A DNA stretch of 64,000 nucleotides from Balanoglossus misakiensis (Eukaryota; Hemichordata). How positions within the stretch are numbered: position 1 is the first letter of the stretch; each line of letters opens with the position of its first letter. The notes under the pieces were generated by a model. It saw only the letters and a list, made by a program, of their open reading frames with translations, made no database searches and had not been told where the DNA came from. This document shows, piece by piece, positions 33,901 through 48,300 of this stretch. Location of the stretch: positions 11,842,001-11,906,000 of the forward strand of contig CM082587.2 in the NCBI GenBank assembly GCA_040954595.2, given 5' to 3'. The translations under genes were made by a program, and so were the position numbers.

Positions 33901-36900
33901 ACTCATCTGCTGTGGGCCAGTTTATTGGTGGCAGTTGAGCTGAGGAGAGCACCTTCCTTCCCGGCACGCCACCAAGTAAAGTTCCACGCCGCCCACCACA
34001 GATGCCAGCATTCATTCATGCGAGTGAGTGTAATTGCAAATTTGCCTATTCTAGATCTGTAATGGAAATGGAGAAAGTACCTTATATTTTCTGTAAAATA
34101 GACATTTAATTGGCAAGCCGTCCTGCATCAATTATTAATTGTGTACATGCACTAAAGCGCCCTCACTGCTGGGTGTGTTGTATGGTCTTTAACCCTGTTT
34201 CAAATTAGAGTACTTTCTGCAATTTCAAGACAGATCTTACGTGCCATTGGAGAGCTCCATTGACTGGTCATTCATACTGTTTTCATTCATTCATTGCGGC
34301 ATCAATATATTTTATCTATTCTAGCCAAAGAGCTTGGCACCTGTTGAAATGAACTCATCTGCTGTGGGCCAGTTTATTGGTGGCAGTTGAGCTGAGGAGA
34401 GCACCTTCCTTCCCGGCACGCCACCAAGTAAAGTTCCACGCCGCCCACCACAGATGCCAGCATTCATTCATGCGAGTGAGTGTAATTGCAAATTTGCCTA
34501 TTCTAGAATTACGTGCCATTGGAGAGCTCCATTGACTGGTCATTCATACTGTTTTCATTCATTCATTGCGGCATCAATATATTTTATCTATTCTAGCCAA
34601 AGAGCTTGGCACCTGTTGAAATGAACTCATCTGCTGTGGGCCAGTTTATTGGTGGCAGTTGAGCTGAGGAGAGCACCTTCCTTCCCGGCACGCCACCAAG
34701 TAAAGTTCCACGCCGCCCACCACAGATGCCAGCATTCATTCATGCGAGTGAGTGTAATTGCAAATTTGCCTATTCTAGATCTGTAATGGAAATGGAGAAA
34801 GTACCTTATATTTTCTGTAAAATAGACATTTAATTGGCAAGCCGTCCTGCATCAATTATGAATTGTGTACATGCACTAAAGCGCCCTCACTGCTGGGTGT
34901 GTTGTATGGTCTTTAACCCTGTTTCAAATTAGAGTACTTTCTGCAATTTCAAGACAGATCTTACGTGCCATTGGAGAGCTCCATTGACTGGTCATTCATA
35001 CTGTTTTCATTCATTCATTGCGGCATCAATATATTTTATCTATTCTAGCCAAAGAGCTTGGCACCTGTTGAAATGAACTCATCTGCTGTGGGCCAGTTTA
35101 TTGGTGGCAGTTGAGCTGAGGAGAGCACCTTCCTTCCCGGCACGCCACCAAGTAAAGTTCCACGCCGCCCACCACAGATGCCAGCATTCATTCATGCGAG
35201 TGAGTGTAATTGCAAATTTGCCTATTCTAGAATCTTACGTGCCATTGGAGAGCTCCATTGACTGGTCATTCATACTGTTTTCATTCATTCATTGCGGCAT
35301 CAATATATTTTATCTATTCTAGCCAAAGAGCTTGGCACCTGTTGAAATGAACTCATCTGCTGTGGGCCAGTTTATTGGTGGCAGTTGAGCTGAGGAGAGC
35401 ACCTTCCTTCCCGGCACGCCACCAAGTAAAGTTCCACGCCGCCCACCACAGATGCCAGCATTCATTCATGCGAGTGAGTGTAATTGCAAATTTGCCTATT
35501 CTAGATCTGTAATGGAAATGGAGAAAGTACCTTATATTTTCTGTAAAATAGACATTTAATTGGCAAGCCGTCCTGCATCAATTATTAATTGTGTACATGC
35601 ACTAAAGCGCCCTCACTGCTGGGTGTGTTGTATGGTCTTTAACCCTGTTTCAAATTAGAGTACTTTCTGCAATTTCAAGACAGATCTTACGTGCCATTGG
35701 AGAGCTCCATTGACTGGTCATTCATACTGTTTTCATTCATTCATTGCGGCATCAATATATTTTATCTATTCTAGCCAAAGAGCTTGGCACCTGTTGAAAT
35801 GAACTCATCTGCTGTGGGCCAGTTTATTGGTGGCAGTTGAGCTGAGAAGAGCACCTTCCTTCCCGGCACGCCACCAAGTAAAGTTCCACGCCGCCCACCA
35901 CAGATGCCAGCATTCATTCATGCGAGTGAGTGTAATTGCAAATTTGCCTATTCTAGATCTGTAATGGAAATGGAGAAAGTACCTTATATTTTCTGTAAAA
36001 TAGACATTTAATTGGCAAGCCGTCCTGCATCAATTATGAATTGTGTACATGCACTAAAGCGCCCTCACTGCTGGGTGTGTTGTATGGTCTTTAACCCTGT
36101 TTCAAATTAGAGTACTTTCTGCAATTTCAAGACAGATCTTACGTGCCATTGGAGAGCTCCATTGACTGGTCATTCATACTGTTTTCATTCATTCATTGCG
36201 GCATCAATATATTTTATCTATTCTAGCCAAAGAGCTTGGCACCTGTTGAAATGAACTCATCTGCTGTGGGCCAGTTTATTGGTGGCAGTTGAGCTGAGGA
36301 GAGCACCTTCCTTCCCGGCACGCCACCAAGTAAAGTTCCACGCCGCCCACCACAGATGCCAGCATTCATTCATGCGAGTGAGTGTAATTGCAAATTTGCC
36401 TATTCTAGATCTGTAATGGAAATGGAGAAAGTACCTTATATTTTCTGTAAAATAGACATTTAATTGGCAAGCCGTCCTGCATCAATTATGAATTGTGTAC
36501 ATGCACTAAAGCGCCCTCACTGCTGGGTGTGTTGTATGGTCTTTAACCCTGTTTCAAATTAGAGTACTTTCTGCAATTTCAAGACAGATCTTACGTGCCA
36601 TTGGAGAGCTCCATTGACTGGTCATTCATACTGTTTTCATTCATTCATTGCGGCATCAATATATTTTATCTATTCTAGCCAAAGAGCTTGGCACCTGTTG
36701 AAATGAACTCATCTGCTGTGGGCCAGTTTATTGGTGGCAGTTGAGCTGAGGAGAGCACCTTCCTTCCCGGCACGCCACCAAGTAAAGTTCCACGCCGCCC
36801 ACCACAGATGCCAGCATTCATTCATGCGAGTGAGTGTAATTGCAAATTTGCCTATTCTAGATCTGTAATGGAAATGGAGAAAGTACCTTATATTTTCTGT

Positions 36901-38313
36901 AAAATAGACATTTAATTGGCAAGCCGTCCTGCATCAATTATGAATTGTGTACATGCACTAAAGCGCCCTCACTGCTGGGTGTGTTGTATGGTCTTTAACC
37001 CTGTTTCAAATTAGAGTACTTTCTGCAATTTCAAGACAGATCTTACGTGCCATTGGAGAGCTCCATTGACTGGTCATTCATACTGTTTTCATTCATTCAT
37101 TGCGGCATCAATATATTTTATCTATTCTAGCCAAAGAGCTTGGCACCTGTTGAAATGAACTCATCTGCTGTGGGCCAGTTTATTGGTGGCAGTTGAGCTG
37201 AGAAGAGCACCTTCCTTCCCGGCACGCCACCAAGTAAAGTTCCACGCCGCCCACCACAGATGCCAGCATTCATTCATGCGAGTGAGTGTAATTGCAAATT
37301 TGCCTATTCTAGAATCTTACGTGCCATTGGAGAGCTCCATTGACTGGTCATTCATACTGTTTTCATTCATTCATTGCGGCATCAATATATTTTATCTATT
37401 CTAGCCAAAGAGCTTGGCACCTGTTGAAATGAACTCATCTGCTGTGGGCCAGTTTATTGGTGGCAGTTGAGCTGAGGAGAGCACCTTCCTTCCCGGGACG
37501 CCACCAAGTAAAGTTCCACGCCGCCCACCACAGATGCCAGCATTCATTCATGCGAGTGAGTGTAATTGCAAATTTGCCTATTCTAGATTCTTACGTGCCA
37601 TTGGAGAGCTCCATTGACTGGTCATTCATACTGTTTTCATTCATTCATTGCGGCATCAATATATTTTATCTATTCTAGCCAAAGAGCTTGGCACCTGTTG
37701 AAATGAACTCATCTGCTGTGGGCCAGTTTATTGGTGGCAGTTGAGCTGAGGAGAGCACCTTCCTTCCCGGCACGCCACCAAGTAAAGTTCCACGCCGCCC
37801 ACCACAGATGCCAGCATTCATTCATGCGAGTGAGTGTAATTGCAAATTTGCCTATTCTAGATCTGTAATGGAAATGGAGAAAGTACCTTATATTTTCTGT
37901 AAAATAGACATTTAATTGGCAAGCCGTCCTGCATCAATTATTAATTGTGTACATGCACTAAAGCGCCCTCACTGCTGGGTGTGTTGTATGGTCTTTAACC
38001 CTGTTTCAAATTAGAGTACTTTCTGCAATTTCAAGACAGATCTTACGTGCCATTGGAGAGCTCCATTGACTGGTCATTCATACTGTTTTCATTCATTCAT
38101 TGCGGCATCAATATATTTTATCTATTCTAGCCAAAGAGCTTGGCACCTGTTGAAATGAACTCATCTGCTGTGGGCCAGTTTATTGGTGGCAGTTGAGCTG
38201 AGGAGAGCACCTTCCTTCCCGGCACGCCACCAAGTAAAGTTCCACGCCGCCCACCACAGATGCCAGCATTCATTCATGCGAGTGAGTGTAATTGCAAATT
38301 TGCCTATTCTAGA
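27972..38313 (+). repeat. Higher-order block, copy 2 of the duplication of about 10.3 kb
   Basis: Unit order is LLL A B LLL C L D LLLLL D L A LLLL A B L, the same as from position 1. The shared core (A B LLL C L ... D) starts again at 58488 with one D unit missing. The 8.1-kb island is not part of this copy. Confidence 0.85.
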
Positions 38314-41300
38314 ATTACGTGCCATTGGAGAGCTCCATTGACTGGTCATTCATACTGTTTTCATTCATTCATTGCGGCATCAATATATTTTATCTATTCT
38401 AGCCAAAGAGCTTGGCACCTGTTGAAATGAACTCATCTGCTGTGGGCCAGTTTATTGGTGGCAGTTGAGCTGAGGAGAGCACCTTCCTTCCCGGCACGCC
38501 ACCAAGTAAAGTTCCACGCCGCCCACCACAGATGCCAGCATTCATTCATGCGAGTGAGTGTAATTGCAAATTTGCCTATTCTAGATCTGTAATGGAAATG
38601 GAGAAAGTACCTTATATTTTCTGTAAAATAGACATTTAATTGGCAAGCCGTCCTGCATCAATTATGAATTGTGTACATGCACTAAAGCGCCCTCACTGCT
38701 GGGTGTGTTGTATGGTCTTTAACCCTGTTTCAAATTAGAGTACTTTCTGCAATTTCAAGACAGATCTTACGTGCCATTGGAGAGCTCCATTGACTGGTCA
38801 TTCATACTGTTTTCATTCATTCATTGCGGCATCAATATATTTTATCTATTCTAGCCAAAGAGCTTGGCACCTGTTGAAATGAACTCATCTGCTGTGGGCC
38901 AGTTTATTGGTGGCAGTTGAGCTGAGGAGAGCACCTTCCTTCCCGGCACGCCACCAAGTAAAGTTCCACGCCGCCCACCACAGATGCCAGCATTCATTCA
39001 TGCGAGTGAGTGTAATTGCAAATTTGCCTATTCTAGATCTGTAATGGAAATGGAGAAAGTACCTTATATTTTCTGTAAAATAGACATTTAATTGGCAAGC
39101 CGTCCTGCATCAATTATGAATTGTGTACATGCACTAAAGCGCCCTCACTGCTGGGTGTGTTGTATGGTCTTTAACCCTGTTTCAAATTAGAGTACTTTCT
39201 GCAATTTCAAGACAGATCTTACGTGCCATTGGAGAGCTCCATTGACTGGTCATTCATACTGTTTTCATTCATTCATTTCGGCATCAATATATTTTATCTA
39301 TTCTAGCCAAAGAGCTTGGCACCTGTTGAAATGAACTCATCTGCTGTGGGCCAGTTTATTGGTGGCAGTTGAGCTGAGGAGAGCACCTTCCTTCCCGGCA
39401 CGCCACCAAGTAAAGTTCCACGCCGCCCACCACAGATGCCAGCATTCATTCATGCGAGTGAGTGTAATTGCAAATTTGCCTATTCTAGATCTGTAATGGA
39501 AATGGAGAAAGTACCTTATATTTTCTGTAAAATAGACATTTAATTGGCAAGCCGTCCTGCATCAATTATGAATTGTGTACATGCACTAAAGCGCCCTCAC
39601 TGCTGGGTGTGTTGTATGGTCTTTAACCCTGTTTCAAATTAGAGTACTTTCTGCAATTTCAAGACAGATCTTACGTGCCATTGGAGAGCTCCATTGACTG
39701 GTCATTCATACTGTTTTCATTCATTCATTGCGGCATCAATATATTTTATCTATTCTAGCCAAAGAGCTTGGCACCTGTTGAAATGAACTCATCTGCTGTG
39801 GGCCAGTTTATTGGTGGCAGTTGAGCTGAGGAGAGCACCTTCCTTCCCGGCACGCCACCAAGTAAAGTTCCACGCCGCCCACCACAGATGCCAGCATTCA
39901 TTCATGCGAGTGAGTGTAATTGCAAATTTGCCTATTCTAGATTCTTACGTGCCATTGGAGAGCTCCATTGACTGGTCATTCATACTGTTTTCATTCATTC
40001 ATTGCGGCATCAATATATTTTATCTATTCTAGCCAAAGAGCTTGGCACCTGTTGAAATGAACTCATCTGCTGTGGGCCAGTTTATTGGTGGCAGTTGAGC
40101 TGAGGAGAGCACCTTCCTTCCCGGCACGCCACCAAGTAAAGTTCCACGCCGCCCACCACAGATGCCAGCATTCATTCATGCGAGTGAGTGTAATTGCAAA
40201 TTTGCCTATTCTAGATCTGTAATGGAAATGGAGAAAGTACCTTATATTTTCTGTAAAATAGACATTTAATTGGCAAGCCGTCCTGCATCAATTATTAATT
40301 GTGTACATGCACTAAAGCGCCCTCACTGCTGGGTGTGTTGTATGGTCTTTAACCCTGTTTCAAATTAGAGTACTTTCTGCAATTTCAAGACAGATCTTAC
40401 GTGCCATTGGAGAGCTCCATTGACTGGTCATTCATACTGTTTTCATTCATTCATTGCGGCATCAATATATTTTATCTATTCTAGCCAAAGAGCTTGGCAC
40501 CTGTTGAAATGAACTCATCTGCTGTGGGCCAGTTTATTGGTGGCAGTTGAGCTGAGAAGAGCACCTTCCTTCCCGGCACGCCACCAAGTAAAGTTCCACG
40601 CCGCCCACCACAGATGCCAGCATTCATTCATGCGAGTGAGTGTAATTGCAAATTTGCCTATTCTAGATCTGTAATGGAAATGGAGAAAGTACCTTATATT
40701 TTCTGTAAAATAGACATTTAATTGGCAAGCCGTCCTGCATCAATTATGAATTGTGTACATGCACTAAAGCGCCCTCACTGCTGGGTGTGTTGTATGGTCT
40801 TTAACCCTGTTTCAAATTAGAGTACTTTCTGCAATTTCAAGACAGATCTTACGTGCCATTGGAGAGCTCCATTGACTGGTCATTCATACTGTTTTCATTC
40901 ATTCATTGCGGCATCAATATATTTTATCTATTCTAGCCAAAGAGCTTGGCACCTGTTGAAATGAACTCATCTGCTGTGGGCCAGTTTATTGGTGGCAGTT
41001 GAGCTGAGGAGAGCACCTTCCTTCCCGGCACGCCACCAAGTAAAGTTCCACGCCGCCCACCACAGATGCCAGCATTCATTCATGCGAGTGAGTGTAATTG
41101 CAAATTTGCCTATTCTAGATCTGTAATGGAAATGGAGAAAGTACCTTATATTTTCTGTAAAATAGACATTTAATTGGCAAGCCGTCCTGCATCAATTATG
41201 AATTGTGTACATGCACTAAAGCGCCCTCACTGCTGGGTGTGTTGTATGGTCTTTAACCCTGTTTCAAATTAGAGTACTTTCTGCAATTTCAAGACAGATC

Positions 41301-44300
41301 TTACGTGCCATTGGAGAGCTCCATTGACTGGTCATTCATACTGTTTTCATTCATTCATTGCGGCATCAATATATTTTATCTATTCTAGCCAAAGAGCTTG
41401 GCACCTGTTGAAATGAACTCATCTGCTGTGGGCCAGTTTATTGGTGGCAGTTGAGCTGAGGAGAGCACCTTCCTTCCCGGCACGCCACCAAGTAAAGTTC
41501 CACGCCGCCCACCACAGATGCCAGCATTCATTCATGCGAGTGAGTGTAATTGCAAATTTGCCTATTCTAGATCTGTAATGGAAATGGAGAAAGTACCTTA
41601 TATTTTCTGTAAAATAGACATTTAATTGGCAAGCCGTCCTGCATCAATTATGAATTGTGTACATGCACTAAAGCGCCCTCACTGCTGGGTGTGTTGTATG
41701 GTCTTTAACCCTGTTTCAAATTAGAGTACTTTCTGCAATTTCAAGACAGATCTTACGTGCCATTGGAGAGCTCCATTGACTGGTCATTCATACTGTTTTC
41801 ATTCATTCATTGCGGCATCAATATATTTTATCTATTCTAGCCAAAGAGCTTGGCACCTGTTGAAATGAACTCATCTGCTGTGGGCCAGTTTATTGGTGGC
41901 AGTTGAGCTGAGGAGAGCACCTTCCTTCCCGGCACGCCACCAAGTAAAGTTCCACGCCGCCCACCACAGATGCCAGCATTCATTCATGCGAGTGAGTGTA
42001 ATTGCAAATTTGCCTATTCTAGATCTGTAATGGAAATGGAGAAAGTACCTTATATTTTCTGTAAAATAGACATTTAATTGGCAAGCCGTCCTGCATCAAT
42101 TATGAATTGTGTACATGCACTAAAGCGCCCTCACTGCTGGGTGTGTTGTATGGTCTTTAACCCTGTTTCAAATTAGAGTACTTTCTGCAATTTCAAGACA
42201 GATCTTACGTGCCATTGGAGAGCTCCATTGACTGGTCATTCATACTGTTTTCATTCATTCATTTCGGCATCAATATATTTTATCTATTCTAGCCAAAGAG
42301 CTTGGCACCTGTTGAAATGAACTCATCTGCTGTGGGCCAGTTTATTGGTGGCAGTTGAGCTGAGAAGAGCACCTTCCTTCCCGGCACGCCACCAAGTAAA
42401 GTTCCACGCCGCCCACCACAGATGCCAGCATTCATTCATGCGAGTGAGTGTAATTGCAAATTTGCCTATTCTAGAATCTTACGTGCCATTGGAGAGCTCC
42501 ATTGACTGGTCATTCATACTGTTTTCATTCATTCATTGCGGCATCAATATATTTTATCTATTCTAGCCAAAGAGCTTGGCACCTGTTGAAATGAACTCAT
42601 CTGCTGTGGGCCAGTTTATTGGTGGCAGTTGAGCTGAGGAGAGCACCTTCCTTCCCGGGACGCCACCAAGTAAAGTTCCACGCCGCCCACCACAGATGCC
42701 AGCATTCATTCATGCGAGTGAGTGTAATTGCAAATTTGCCTATTCTAGATTCTTACGTGCCATTGGAGAGCTCCATTGACTGGTCATTCATACTGTTTTC
42801 ATTCATTCATTGCGGCATCAATATATTTTATCTATTCTAGCCAAAGAGCTTGGCACCTGTTGAAATGAACTCATCTGCTGTGGGCCAGTTTATTGGTGGC
42901 AGTTGAGCTGAGGAGAGCACCTTCCTTCCCGGCACGCCACCAAGTAAAGTTCCACGCCGCCCACCACAGATGCCAGCATTCATTCATGCGAGTGAGTGTA
43001 ATTGCAAATTTGCCTATTCTAGATCTGTAATGGAAATGGAGAAAGTACCTTATATTTTCTGTAAAATAGACATTTAATTGGCAAGCCGTCCTGCATCAAT
43101 TATTAATTGTGTACATGCACTAAAGCGCCCTCACTGCTGGGTGTGTTGTATGGTCTTTAACCCTGTTTCAAATTAGAGTACTTTCTGCAATTTCAAGACA
43201 GATCTTACGTGCCATTGGAGAGCTCCATTGACTGGTCATTCATACTGTTTTCATTCATTCATTGCGGCATCAATATATTTTATCTATTCTAGCCAAAGAG
43301 CTTGGCACCTGTTGAAATGAACTCATCTGCTGTGGGCCAGTTTATTGGTGGCAGTTGAGCTGAGGAGAGCACCTTCCTTCCCGGCACGCCACCAAGTAAA
43401 GTTCCACGCCGCCCACCACAGATGCCAGCATTCATTCATGCGAGTGAGTGTAATTGCAAATTTGCCTATTCTAGAATTACGTGCCATTGGAGAGCTCCAT
43501 TGACTGGTCATTCATACTGTTTTCATTCATTCATTGCGGCATCAATATATTTTATCTATTCTAGCCAAAGAGCTTGGCACCTGTTGAAATGAACTCATCT
43601 GCTGTGGGCCAGTTTATTGGTGGCAGTTGAGCTGAGGAGAGCACCTTCCTTCCCGGCACGCCACCAAGTAAAGTTCCACGCCGCCCACCACAGATGCCAG
43701 CATTCATTCATGCGAGTGAGTGTAATTGCAAATTTGCCTATTCTAGATCTGTAATGGAAATGGAGAAAGTACCTTATATTTTCTGTAAAATAGACATTTA
43801 ATTGGCAAGCCGTCCTGCATCAATTATGAATTGTGTACATGCACTAAAGCGCCCTCACTGCTGGGTGTGTTGTATGGTCTTTAACCCTGTTTCAAATTAG
43901 AGTACTTTCTGCAATTTCAAGACAGATCTTACGTGCCATTGGAGAGCTCCATTGACTGGTCATTCATACTGTTTTCATTCATTCATTGCGGCATCAATAT
44001 ATTTTATGTATTCTAGCCAAAGAGCTTGGCACCTGTTGAAATGAACTCATCTGCTGTGGGCCAGTTTATTGGTGGCAGTTGAGCTGAGGAGAGCACCTTC
44101 CTTCCCGGCACGCCACCAAGTAAAGTTCCACGCCGCCCACCACAGATGCCAGCATTCATTCATGCGAGTGAGTGTAATTGCAAATTTGCCTATTCTAGAT
44201 CTGTAATGGAAATGGAGAAAGTACCTTATATTTTCTGTAAAATAGACATTTAATTGGCAAGCCGTCCTGCATCAATTATTAATTGTGTACATGCACTAAA

Positions 44301-45361
44301 GCGCCCTCACTGCTGGGTGTGTTGTATGGTCTTTAACCCTGTTTCAAATTAGAGTACTTTCTGCAATTTCAAGACAGATCTTACGTGCCATTGGAGAGCT
44401 CCATTGACTGGTCATTCATACTGTTTTCATTCATTCATTGCGGCATCAATATATTTTATCTATTCTAGCCAAAGAGCTTGGCACCTGTTGAAATGAACTC
44501 ATCTGCTGTGGGCCAGTTTATTGGTGGCAGTTGAGTTGAGGAGAGCACCTTCCTTCCCGGCACGCCACCAAGTAAAGTTCCACGCCGCCCACCACAGATG
44601 CCAGCATTCATTCATGCGAGTGAGTGTAATTGCAAATTTGCCTATTCTAGAATTCTTACGTGCCATTGGAGAGCTCCATTGACTGGTCATTCATACTGTT
44701 TTCATTCATTCATTGCGGCATCAATATATTTTATGTATTCTAGCCAAAGAGCTTGGCACCTGTTGAAATGAACTCATCTGCTGTGGGCCAGTTTATTGGT
44801 GGCAGTTGAGCTGAGGAGAGCACCTTCCTTCCCGGCACGCCACCAAGTAAAGTTCCACGCCGCCCACCACAGATGCCAGCATTCATTCATGCGAGTGAGT
44901 GTAATTGCAAATTTGCCTATTCTAGATCTGTAATGGAAATGGAGAAAGTACCTTATATTTTCTGTAAAATAGACATTTAATTGGCAAGCCGTCCTGCATC
45001 AATTATGAATTGTGTACATGCACTAAAGCGCCCTCACTGCTGGGTGTGTTGTATGGTCTTTAACCCTGTTTCAAATTAGAGTACTTTCTGCAATTTCAAG
45101 ACAGATCTTACGTGCCATTGGAGAGCTCCATTGACTGGTCATTCATACTGTTTTCATTCATTCATTGTGGCATCAATATATTTTATCTATTCTAGCCAAA
45201 GAGCTTGGCACCTGTTGAAATGAACTCATCTGCTGTGGGCCAGTTTATTGGTGGCAGTTGAGCTGAGGAGAGCACCTTCCTTCCCGGCACGCCACCAAGT
45301 AAAGTTCCACGCCGCCCACCACAGATGCCAGCATTCATTCATGCGAGTGAGTGTAATTGCA

Positions 45362-48300
45362 AATTTGCCTATTCTAGAATTACGTGCCATTGGAGAGCTC
45401 CATTGACTGGTCATTCATACTGTTTTCATTCATTCATTGCGGCATCAATATATTTTATCTATTCTAGCCAAAGAGCTTGGCACCTGTTGAAATGAACTCA
45501 TCTGCTGTGGGCCAGTTTATTGGTGGCAGTTGAGCTGAGGAGAGCACCTTCCTTCCCGGCACGCCACCAAGTAAAGTTCCACGCCGCCCACCACAGATGC
45601 CAGCATTCATTCATGCGAGTGAGTGTAATTGCAAATTTGCCTATTCTAGATCTGTAATGGAAATGGAGAAAGTACCTTATATTTTCTGTAAAATAGACAT
45701 TTAATTGGCAAGCCGTCCTGCATCAATTATTAATTGTGTACATGCACTAAAGCGCCCTCACTGCTGGGTGTGTTGTATGGTCTTTAACCCTGTTTCAAAT
45801 TAGAGTACTTTCTGCAATTTCAAGACAGATCTTACGTGCCATTGGAGAGCTCCATTGACTGGTCATTCATACTGTTTTCATTCATTCATTGCGGCATCAA
45901 TATATTTTATCTATTCTAGCCAAAGAGCTTGGCACCTGTTGAAATGAACTCATCTGCTGTGGGCCAGTTTATTGGTGGCAGTTGAGCTGAGAAGAGCACC
46001 TTCCTTCCCGGCACGCCACCAAGTAAAGTTCCACGCCGCCCACCACAGATGCCAGCATTCATTCATGCGAGTGAGTGTAATTGCAAATTTGCCTATTCTA
46101 GATCTGTAATGGAAATGGAGAAAGTACCTTATATTTTCTGTAAAATAGACATTTAATTGGCAAGCCGTCCTGCATCAATTATGAATTGTGTACATGCACT
46201 AAAGCGCCCTCACTGCTGGGTGTGTTGTATGGTCTTTAACCCTGTTTCAAATTAGAGTACTTTCTGCAATTTCAAGACAGATCTTACGTGCCATTGGAGA
46301 GCTCCATTGACTGGTCATTCATACTGTTTTCATTCATTCATTGCGGCATCAATATATTTTATCTATTCTAGCCAAAGAGCTTGGCACCTGTTGAAATGAA
46401 CTCATCTGCTGTGGGCCAGTTTATTGGTGGCAGTTGAGCTGAGGAGAGCACCTTCCTTCCCGGCACGCCACCAAGTAAAGTTCCACGCCGCCCACCACAG
46501 ATGCCAGCATTCATTCATGCGAGTGAGTGTAATTGCAAATTTGCCTATTCTAGATCTGTAATGGAAATGGAGAAAGTACCTTATATTTTCTGTAAAATAG
46601 ACATTTAATTGGCAAGCCGTCCTGCATCAATTATGAATTGTGTACATGCACTAAAGCGCCCTCACTGCTGGGTGTGTTGTATGGTCTTTAACCCTGTTTC
46701 AAATTAGAGTACTTTCTGCAATTTCAAGACAGATCTTACGTGCCATTGGAGAGCTCCATTGACTGGTCATTCATACTGTTTTCATTCATTCATTGCGGCA
46801 TCAATATATTTTATCTATTCTAGCCAAAGAGCTTGGCACCTGTTGAAATGAACTCATCTGCTGTGGGCCAGTTTATTGGTGGCAGTTGAGCTGAGGAGAG
46901 CACCTTCCTTCCCGGCACGCCACCAAGTAAAGTTCCACGCCGCCCACCACAGATGCCAGCATTCATTCATGCGAGTGAGTGTAATTGCAAATTTGCCTAT
47001 TCTAGATCTGTAATGGAAATGGAGAAAGTACCTTATATTTTCTGTAAAATAGACATTTAATTGGCAAGCCGTCCTGCATCAATTATGAATTGTGTACATG
47101 CACTAAAGCGCCCTCACTGCTGGGTGTGTTGTATGGTCTTTAACCCTGTTTCAAATTAGAGTACTTTCTGCAATTTCAAGACAGATCTTACGTGCCATTG
47201 GAGAGCTCCATTGACTGGTCATTCATACTGTTTTCATTCATTCATTGCGGCATCAATATATTTTATCTATTCTAGCCAAAGAGCTTGGCACCTGTTGAAA
47301 TGAACTCATCTGCTGTGGGCCAGTTTATTGGTGGCAGTTGAGCTGAGGAGAGCACCTTCCTTCCCGGCACGCCACCAAGTAAAGTTCCACGCCGCCCACC
47401 ACAGATGCCAGCATTCATTCATGCGAGTGAGTGTAATTGCAAATTTGCCTATTCTAGATCTGTAATGGAAATGGAGAAAGTACCTTATATTTTCTGTAAA
47501 ATAGACATTTAATTGGCAAGCCGTCCTGCATCAATTATGAATTGTGTACATGCACTAAAGCGCCCTCACTGCTGGGTGTGTTGTATGGTCTTTAACCCTG
47601 TTTCAAATTAGAGTACTTTCTGCAATTTCAAGACAGATCTTACGTGCCATTGGAGAGCTCCATTGACTGGTCATTCATACTGTTTTCATTCATTCATTGT
47701 GGCATCAATATATTTTATCTATTCTAGCCAAAGAGCTTGGCACCTGTTGAAATGAACTCATCTGCTGTGGGCCAGTTTATTGGTGGCAGTTGAGCTGAGG
47801 AGAGCACCTTCCTTCCCGGCACGCCACCAAGTAAAGTTCCACGCCGCCCACCACAGATGCCAGCATTCATTCATGCGAGTGAGTGTAATTGCAAATTTGC
47901 CTATTCTAGAATTACGTGCCATTGGAGAGCTCCATTGACTGGTCATTCATACTGTTTTCATTCATTCATTGCGGCATCAATATATTTTATCTATTCTAGC
48001 CAAAGAGCTTGGCACCTGTTGAAATGAACTCATCTGCTGTGGGCCAGTTTATTGGTGGCAGTTGAGCTGAGGAGAGCACCTTCCTTCCCGGCACGCCACC
48101 AAGTAAAGTTCCACGCCGCCCACCACAGATGCCAGCATTCATTCATGCGAGTGAGTGTAATTGCAAATTTGCCTATTCTAGATCTGTAATGGAAATGGAG
48201 AAAGTACCTTATATTTTCTGTAAAATAGACATTTAATTGGCAAGCCGTCCTGCATCAATTATTAATTGTGTACATGCACTAAAGCGCCCTCACTGCTGGG

